Notes under the pieces: model-generated | What the model was told of the DNA's origin: nothing | What the model saw: only the letters and a program-made list of their open reading frames with translations | Database searches by the model: none | Assembly: GCA_004352715.1 (NCBI GenBank) | Contig: SCFE01000025.1 | Coordinates: 466,023-530,022 of the forward strand | Source of the DNA: Hofstenia miamia | Taxonomy: Eukaryota > Xenacoelomorpha > Acoela | Length of the DNA: 64,000 bases | Direction: 5' to 3' | Position numbers and translations under genes: made by a program | Shown: positions 56,878 to 64,000 of the stretch, in pieces | Layout of the letters: each line of letters opens with the position of its first letter | How positions within the stretch are numbered: position 1 is the stretch's first letter

Positions 56878-57863
56878 ATGGAAACGTTGGAACAGCTTGA
56901 AAACGCCTTTGCGACATCGCATATTTCTCGATCAACTTATTTTCGAAAGCTGAAAAGAATTCGACAAGGAGAATATCTCAAAAGAAGGAAAGAAAGTGGA
57001 CNNNNNNNNNNNNNNNNNNNNNNNNNNNNNNNNNNNNNNNNNNNNNNNNNNNNNNNNNNNNNNNNNNNNNNNNNNNNNNNNNNNNNNNNAATTCGACAAG
57101 GAGAATCTCTCAAAAGAAGAAAAGGAAGTGGACGCCCTCGAAAAATTATTGGAAAATTCATTCAGAAAACAGTCGCAATTGCTCTCAAAAATCCCTATAT
57201 TTCTGGGAAAAAAATTGCAAACCGACTTCAAACTGAAGCCGACATCTCTGTGCATGAAACCACAGTTCAGAGAACACTGAAAAAAAGTGGAGTTACAAAA
57301 ATTGGCAGAAAAAATCGACTTCTGATTACAAAAGAACATCAAGAAAAAAGATTAAATTTCGTGAAAGATTGGAAAGACTACACTTTTGAAGATGTTTGGA
57401 TAACTGATGAGTGCGTATTTCAACTACACAGAAACAAAGTACAAGTGTGGTCGTCAAAGAAATGTCCAAGACCAACAAAAGCGGTTCCAAAGTTCGACCA
57501 AAAAATTATGGTTTGGGGAGCACTTTCCTATCGTGGGTTTTATTTGAAAATTTTAGACGGAAAAGCCACAATCGACAGTCAAAGATATTGCCAAATTATA
57601 GCTGAATTTATGCCTTATGCTGATGCTTTATATGATGATGGATGGATACTCCAACAGGACAGAGCAACCCCCACACGTCAGCAAAGACAAAAAATTGGTT
57701 TTCTGAAAATAATATCCAGTTTTTGCAATGGCCTCCAATCGAAAACGTGTGGCAGATATTGAAAAATGACGTTGAGAAGAAAAATCCGAAAAATATATCC
57801 GATTTAGAAGAAAAAATCCAAGAAAGTCAACACATTTTGACATCTGAAATGAAGTCCAATTAA
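56878..57863 (+). pseudogene. Tc1-like transposase, frameshifted
   Basis: This would cut and paste the element by the DDE mechanism. An ATG at 56878 opens METLEQLENAF with an HTH (HISRSTYFRKLKRIRQG), then GRPRK and a second HTH-like part (ISGKKIANRLQ ... VHETTVQRTLKKSG). The catalytic core shows VWITDECVF (first Asp) and GWILQQDRATP (second Asp). An extra C in a C run near 57668 shifts the frame, after which SAKTKNWFSENN and QWPPIENVWQIL follow, with the catalytic Glu. The second Asp to Glu spacing is 27 instead of 34, because the usual SPDLN-containing part is missing. An N gap lies in the N-terminal domain. The protein is therefore inactive. Confidence 0.9.
57002..57089. other. Assembly gap, 88 N, with duplicated flanks
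   Basis: The 44 bases before it (56958-57001) recur directly after it (57090-57133) with three mismatches. Both encode the same RQGExLKRRKxSG segment, so the gap is probably an unmerged overlap and not missing sequence. Confidence 0.9.
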
Positions 57864-58453
57864 ATGAAATCAGCTTCAGTTCGTTTGAATGAAACTATTT
57901 CTACAGGAGGAAAACAAATTAGACTTTGATGCTTTTTACTTATAGTCCTTTAATGTATCTTTAAAATCTTACCTTTCTTGAGTTGTTACGTTCAGTAGTT
58001 CAAAAGTAATATGCCTTTTTTCTAGTCTCATTTTTTCAGCCAACTATATATAGAAAAATCTACTAATGACAAAATTCAGTGCTATCTAGTTATACACAAA
58101 TGAAAACAAAAATTCAAGGTTAAGAAAATATTTTATGGACTATATTCCTTTCCAGTTAGTTTTTAGTTTTTTTCTCTGTGGAAAATAGAGCACATTAAGC
58201 AAAATTAAAGATGAATGCCAAGTGATTCTCGTTATAATGTGAGTTCAGGAATAGATCCAGAAAAAATTAAACGAAGGCATAAATTACCAGTTTCTCCATA
58301 GTTTCACAAATATGCTTCTATTCTATGTTATTGAAATGCATGAAAAAATAAAATAAATAAAATAGAATCGAAATATTTATAAATCAAAGGTAACTTAGAG
58401 CTGGGCTGGAGTTCCTAATAAAGTACTTGTTGAATATATGAACATTTGAATTA

Positions 58454-60402
58454 ATAACATTGTTGGTATTTGATTGGAATGCATTTTTCTCAAATTTTGG
58501 ATGCACTTAGTAAAAAAAACTTCTAGTAAAGAAGATTCGTAAGATTTTAAGTCACCCACATGACAAATATGACTTCTCACTATCATTTAACTTTAAATTG
58601 CCCGTTGTCGTTTTAAAAGGGCAAATGTTTTCGACATCTTCTCTAAGTCTATTGGGAAATTTGGAAATTGCGAGCGAGATTTATTGGAGAACATGCTTGA
58701 ATGTAAGGTTGAAAGTTTACACTAAAGCGTATTGCTATGTGATCTGTAACTGAAAAGATTAAAGAATTTACGTTGAAAATTCTGATTTCTTAAAAAAATT
58801 CTCTCCATAACTAGCATTCTTGCTAAATGACTATGTTCATGCTCATAATGAATTTTGCTTACTGTAAAAGAAGTTTTCAGATTGCAATTATTATTTACTT
58901 AACAATTGTGAATCCAGCTGCTTCATATTTGATGAAACTTGATTTGAGCCATTTGGTACTCAATTGATTTGTTGAGATCATCTAGTGTTTGTTAAAATAG
59001 AGATATACACAATGAAAAAGTGTTTGTAAATTTGACTAATAAGATAAATGACTTTTTTACCAAATACTTTATTGGCGAAATGCAGCAGTGATGTTGTTTA
59101 ATGATTGCGTGTGAATATGTACACCAATTTCAAAATATTGCCTGCGTTGAAATGTTCATCAATTAAATTTTAGATAAATAACTCTTCGCTCTTTGACTAT
59201 GGCAAATACTGCCTCTTAACTCAGCTCGAAAAACCTCAAAACCCAAGTAAATATTAGATGTTTAAAAAATGCTACATTATCTCTATTCCAATGCTATATA
59301 TGGACAGGAAAAACTGGGGTTAGATAGAGGCAGAGAATAGGTATTGGATACCATTTATGCTACAAACAAATGGTGTAAAAACGCTGGTCTTTGTTTAACG
59401 ATAGTATAGTTTTTCATTTAGGCAATTTAGGGGGTAATATTTCCCTCGTGAAAATAATTAGCCCCTATTTTGGTCTTATCAGGTCTCAAAATGGTACATT
59501 GCTTATGAAACTAGAGTGCCTCCCTATATCAACCTGTTTTTCATATAAAGAAAATTACGTATATACTTGATAGCACTTCGATTAATTTTTAATCAAATTT
59601 ATTTATCCATGATTTTTTGAAAACTGATCATTAGCAAAAAACATTTCATGTGGAAAATTTTCACAGAATATTGTACACTATCTATATGTGTGGTTTCTTT
59701 TCATAATATAGGGTAAAATATGGGAATATGAGACCGTAGTTAATACAAGACTGAAGGAATAAAGCGTGCCCTGTCTGCCTTGGTTCTGGTAAATGGATTG
59801 TTATAGCTGTATATATCATCGCTATTATCATTTCTGTATATATACAATGTAAAAATTCTATCAACAAGTCCATATTCTCCGAGAAAATTCACCGAATTTA
59901 CCAAGATAGGAAATTGTCATGCACAATTTTTTTTAAATTTTTAGTAGTGAATTATATTAGTCCAGATGTATATTGCAAAAATGCTCTTAGTAACAATATA
60001 CACTAGATTGTGCACAGTGTAGATCTTATGCTGTGACTCACAGTTAGATCATCCAATCAATAATGTGTGTAGGTAATAGAAGAACACAATTTTCAATTGT
60101 CTTTTTTTCTATAACTGTTAAGATTATAATGCCAATTTTTCAGTTCTGAGCTACTAGAAGTGGAAGCAATTGTGCTGGCATCATGATGATGCACATTGAA
60201 TATCAATTAAATATGGTAATTAATTTTATCTGATCATGAAAATTAAGTTTTACTCTACAACTCTCTGAGATTTAGGTTGAAAAGAAGCAGTCTCGTATTC
60301 CCTACACTTAAAATACCTGTATTTTGAGTGAGCAAAATTTCTGCTGCTTAGGACATTTAATCCATAAACCTACAAAGGTTATTATATCATGTAACAATTT
60401 TC
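58454..60402. other. Spacer of the inverted repeat, left part
   Basis: No gene is supported. In minus orientation 58700-58500 gives a broken frame with RLREDVENI, resembling some coding remnant that I cannot place. The rest is AT-rich. Confidence 0.45.
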
Positions 60403-60947
60403 TATAGGTCTGTTCGGAATGTTTTTGACAGTATGCTTTTTTACTTTTCTCTGCAACTAAAATATAGAGATCTAAAACCTTCAGTAAATATTATCTATAG
60501 ATATATGAAAGAAAATAGTGAACACGAGATTAAAAAACATAACTCGTGACAATTTCTTTTACTTTATTGATTTTTGCATGGATCTCTCGAAAGACAAAAT
60601 TCGTACAATAATTTATTATTATTTGATGCGTGGCCTTTCTCCAGCTGATTGTGAGTCTGAAATCAATAAAACTTTTGGAAAAGGCATTATTAGTCTCAAT
60701 ACGGTTAAGCGATAGATGAACAGCTTTGCAGATGGTAATTTTGATACAGAAGACAAGGAGAGATCAGGACGCTCAAACCTCGACTAAATCGATGGCAGAA
60801 ATGCATAGATCAAAATGGGACACACCTTAGTCATTTGTAATTATAATTTTGATGTTTTGTTCCAAATAAACATGGTTATGAAAATAGTTTTCCCAATAAA
60901 TTAAAAATAGGTGATATACTGTCAAAAACTTTCCGAACAGACCTATA
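60403..60947 (+). mobile_element. Mariner deletion derivative
   Basis: Perfectly placed inverted ends read TATAGGTCTGTTCGGAAWGT and run on as TTTTGACAGTAT, with TA flanks. Inside, plus strand 60518-60790 encodes the N-terminal HTH domain of a mariner transposase: DKIRTIIYYYLMRGLSPADC, LNTVKR (one stop in place of the next Trp), and MNSFADGNFDTEDKERSGR. Then comes a jump to a remnant of the C-terminus near 60790-60830. The whole catalytic domain is missing. Confidence 0.87.
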
Positions 60948-61647
60948 TCAATGTATCCCTGCAAATAATCAATTTACGTATGATCCCCTTTTATAGGTTC
61001 TACAAAACAGTTATTCCTCCCCGAAAATAGTAGACATCTACAAGTTACCAACTTATACAATAAAATCCAGTTATAACCCTATTAAACAACCAGGCATCAT
61101 TCACAGTAACTATGAAAAAAATGTCATCTACTGATTTGTTGGAAACTCATGGCAGTAGTCACAATGACACATTTCCATTACTGTAAATCAGGCTTCTAAA
61201 GTGTCATTTGATCTACACATGTTCAATAAATAGTCTGTATTTTGAAACTTTCCCAGGCATTATCTAGAAATATTTCATTAATATATTTCAATTAAGAACT
61301 AAAATATGTTGCATTTTTGAAATTTTGATTGTGGGAAAGGATCATTAGCAATTTTTCGATTATATTTTCAATTTTTTTTGGTTATAGTTATATTTTAATG
61401 TCAATTTTAGATGCTCTTAACATTACATTAATTAATTTATTTAACCGTTATTATATTATTTATCAAAATTTTGAAATAAATGTAATAAACTAGGGCATAA
61501 ATGTAGTTAGTGGGCTCTGATTAAACTTAAGAAAATTTCAGCTTTTGTGTCAATTACCACTGTAGACCTAATGGGGCAGCAGTGGAGAAATTTTATTTCA
61601 ATTGTGCTTTGAGGTGTAATGCACTCCCTTGCTACCTATATATATAT
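60948..61647. other. No gene seen
   Basis: AT-rich spacer ending in a short (TA)n tract at the N gap. Confidence 0.5.
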
Positions 61648-61668
61648 NNNNNNNNNNNNNNNNNNNNN
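61648..61668. other. Assembly gap, 21 N
   Basis: A 21-N run next to a TA tract. Unlike the gap at 30032, its flanks are not duplicated. Confidence 0.97.
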
Positions 61669-62272
61669 TTGTCGTTGGTACAGAAGAGGGCCTTGTACTT
61701 TGCCAGCGATCAAATCAAATATCAAATGTCCAAGAGAAGCTAGCACGTTTTCTCAATGCTGGAAGAGATATTTATAATGGACTGGATTCCATTCGTAGCA
61801 ATTAGTACTTCAAGTAGCTGAAGATTTATCAAAGTCAATGAAGCCAGTCTTTCGTCATCTGAAAACACGGGTGACACGCCAACAATCACCTGTATCTCAA
61901 GTACTTCCTAAGGATCTCTTCACTTAGCTGTGATGTTCCTGTCAATGCCACTCAATTTTGTTCCTGATCTCATATCTAACTACCCAAATTTGAAATTCAA
62001 GGTTATCATTGACACGTGGACTCTCCAGTATATGTTGCGCAAATTCAATAAAAAGATCTGGAACTGACGGTTCAGTCTCATTCACGCTCAACTTTGTTAC
62101 TGGTACGGTTGGCCAGAGTGGAAATATTATTTAAATTGCAAATATTAATAACTGGTCCATTCTGTAACTCGAAATTATTTGATATTTATTGTGTAACGAA
62201 TTTTTTCACTTCAGGGAATGTACAATTTCGTTTGTTTGCTAAAACTTTAATTGGTATTTAGAGTCCAAACCG

Positions 62273-62273
<1 letters not shown>
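61669..62273. other. GC-richer stretch, unassigned coding remnant possible
   Basis: About 440 bases (61669-62110) are less AT-rich than their surroundings. The plus strand has a frame piece PLNFVPDLISNYPNLKF and the minus strand VTKLSVNETEPSVPDLF. Neither is long or recognisable. It may be a decayed exon or a transposon piece. Confidence 0.3.

Positions 62274-62303
<30 letters not shown>
62274..62303. repeat. (TA)n microsatellite
   Basis: About 30 bp of TA. A second tract lies at 62493-62509. Confidence 0.95.
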
Positions 62304-62305
<2 letters not shown>

Positions 62306-62666
62306 GCATTAATCTATGATGAATTTTCGAACAGTAGTTGTAGCGATGGATTCTTAAGAAGCAAACATCCTCGATTTCAAACCTTAAGATGCTTCAATAT
62401 CGCAGTGTTTTATCCAGGATTTGGAAACAGAGGCGAGGATAAGTTATTAAATTTTGATCATTTTTTGAATTTACAGTGAATTCTATTGGTGAATATATAT
62501 ATATATATACATCAAAGTTGTGTTTTTTTGGGCCCAAGCCTGGCCCAATGCAGTTTAGGCATAAGCCTAAATGCTATTTGTTCGGCCCATACCCTCCCCA
62601 GCCCAAATTATTTTTCTTTTACACTAATGATAGTGTCTTTTGCCTCATAGAGGCCCATAAGCACTA
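62304..62666. other. Spacer, includes GGCCCA-rich patch
   Basis: No gene. 62525-62660 is rich in GGCCCA/TGGGCC words and has a small hairpin, TTTAGGCATAAGCCTAAA, near 62552-62570. It may be a decayed MITE. Confidence 0.4.
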
Positions 62667-64000
62667 TTAATTCAAATGTTCATATATTCAGCAAGTACTT
62701 TATTAGGAGCTCCAGTGCAGCTCTGAGTTAACTTTAATTTATAAATATTTCGATTCTATTTTATTTATTTTATTTTTTCATGCATTTCAAAACGAATTTT
62801 TTAAATAACATAGAATAGAAGCATATTTGTGAAACTATGGAGAAACTGGTAATTCATGCCTTCGTTTAATTTTTTCTGGATCTATTCCTGAACTCACATT
62901 ATAACAAGAATCACTTAGCATTCATCTTTAATTTTGCTTAATGTGCTCTATTTTGCACAGAGCACCAAAAAACTAAAAACTAACTGGAAAGGAACATAGT
63001 CCATAAAATATTTTCTTAACCTTGAATTTTTTTTTTCATTTTTCTATAACTAGATAGCACTTAATTTTGTCATTAGTAGATTTTTGTATATACTAAATAT
63101 TTTATTTTAATGAATTTCCCAAATATTCTATGATCAGGCATGAACTTCTATAACACTAACTGGACTGGAACAAATGAGTAAATAATCATTTATTAATTCC
63201 GCTCTATTAAGAGCGGAATTAATAAATGACTGAGTGAATTCGGCCAAATGTTGCTGTTATTTATTCATTTGTTCCAGTCCAGTTAGTGTTATGGAAGTTC
63301 ATGGATCAACGTATAGGTGTTTACATTTCATGAATACTACGATCAGAAACACATGCATGATATTATTTCCATTAACTAGATTTTTACAAAGCACACACAA
63401 TGTAGATTTCTTGAGTTACTTTCATCATATTCTCTTGGTTCTATAAACGTTTGGTTATTGATAACCTTTGTGAGATGTTTGTTTAGTGACAAGGTTATGT
63501 CTCTTTTGCAATTATGTTAATCGTTCATGCTAGTCGTTGCCTGTTGAAAAAATATATTTCTTCTATAATTCAATAGCTAAGCATTTGATATTTCTCCCGA
63601 AACTTGAATCATTTACATTGACCACTAAACGGAGGTAGTGTGAATTGATTTGCTTACATTACAGTCGCAGAATCATTAAAAAGAATAATGTTTGCCAAAT
63701 TCTATAAACTGCAAGATCAACATACACTCTACAACAAAGCAAATTTGTTTGATTTGATTAAATGAGAAGTACTCATCATAGAGGGGGTTGTTGATGGCAT
63801 TGTCATTTTCTTGACAGAAAACGCATTTGAAAAAGAGGTATTCAATTTATAATTTTTTTTAAATATCCTTGAAGTGCTCTAGCAGATCAATAACCTAATA
63901 TGTAATAGTCAATATCAGAAAATGACTTTCTCTGACAACAGTTGATCGTAGAGGCTGATAATTTTATGTCAAATTTTAAAATGAAGAAATTATTTTACAA
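62667..64000 (-). repeat. Arm B of a large inverted repeat
   Basis: Reverse complement of 55895-58453 with roughly 95% identity and a few small indels. It lacks the Tc1-like insertion but has a 165-bp foldback element (63139-63303). It runs off the right end of the window, so the arm may be longer. Confidence 0.93.
63139..63303. mobile_element. 165-bp foldback element (MITE-like)
   Basis: Nearly perfect inverted arms of about 46 bp begin with CATGAACTTCYATAACACTA and go on to GGACTGGAACAAATGA. They enclose a second perfect palindrome at 63187-63228, with 19-bp arms ending CCGCTCT and a 4-bp loop. Arm A of the large inverted repeat has no such sequence at the matching point. Short flanking differences there (about 10-20 bp) leave the target duplication unclear. 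Confidence 0.85.

Larger units (their letters stand above)
56645..58048 (+). mobile_element. Tc1-like transposon, near full length
   Basis: The inverted ends read TATAGTTGGCTGMAAAAAAT and continue AGACT. Arm B of the inverted repeat keeps the uninterrupted site, so the insertion point is certain: TA in a TATA context. It carries a transposase (56878-57863) and an 88-N gap (57002-57089). Total length is about 1.4 kb. Confidence 0.93.
55895..58453 (+). repeat. Arm A of a large inverted repeat
   Basis: It matches 62667-64000 in reverse complement at roughly 95% identity. Without the Tc1-like insertion (56645-58048) it is about 1155 bp, equal to arm B without its own 165-bp insertion (about 1169 bp). 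Similarity stops abruptly near 58453. I recognise no protein in the arm itself. It may be one of two opposite copies of an unknown repeat, or part of a large terminal inverted repeat. Confidence 0.93.

Overview
The window is an AT-rich piece of an invertebrate animal nuclear genome. The evidence is non-LTR retrotransposons, Tc1/mariner elements, a canonical 73-bp GT-AG intron, class A GPCRs and a 12-helix MFS carrier. There are no bacterial operons, rRNA, tRNA or CRISPR arrays. The phylum cannot be fixed from sequence alone. Five N runs break it (997-1996, 30032-30052, 52250-53249, 57002-57089, 61648-61668), and two of them are flanked by duplicated contig ends.

Host genes are sparse. Three look intact, all single-exon and on the minus strand: two paralogous 316-residue GPCRs (7983-8933 and 35538-36488) and a 425-residue MFS transporter resembling SLC18B1 (46154-47431). 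A third GPCR survives only as a 14-codon start fragment (36730-36774) just upstream of the second. In all four, an AG dinucleotide ends exactly 7 nt before the ATG, which suggests a 5'UTR intron or a spliced-leader acceptor.

Most other recognisable sequence is mobile DNA. Six non-LTR pieces all lie on the minus strand. The best, at about 21958-25734, has a PHD-like ORF1, an endonuclease and a reverse transcriptase. A transposase-like gene of the 'CRHH' type is at 18211-20109. A decayed pogo-like transposase (28258-29430) is split by a mariner-type element, and a decayed LINE (39357-41640) is split by a 749-bp GC-rich element with a 7-bp target duplication. There are also several MITEs (9987-10520, 49429-49668, 53449-54006, 54764-55243, 60403-60947) and long hairpins.

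The right end (55895-64000) is the most structured part. Two inverted arms of about 1.16 kb flank a 4.2-kb spacer. One arm carries a Tc1-like transposon and the other keeps the matching empty site; the second arm carries a 165-bp foldback element absent from the first. The structure runs off the window, so its outer limit is unknown.

The long stretches between these features are AT-rich and show no gene I can support.
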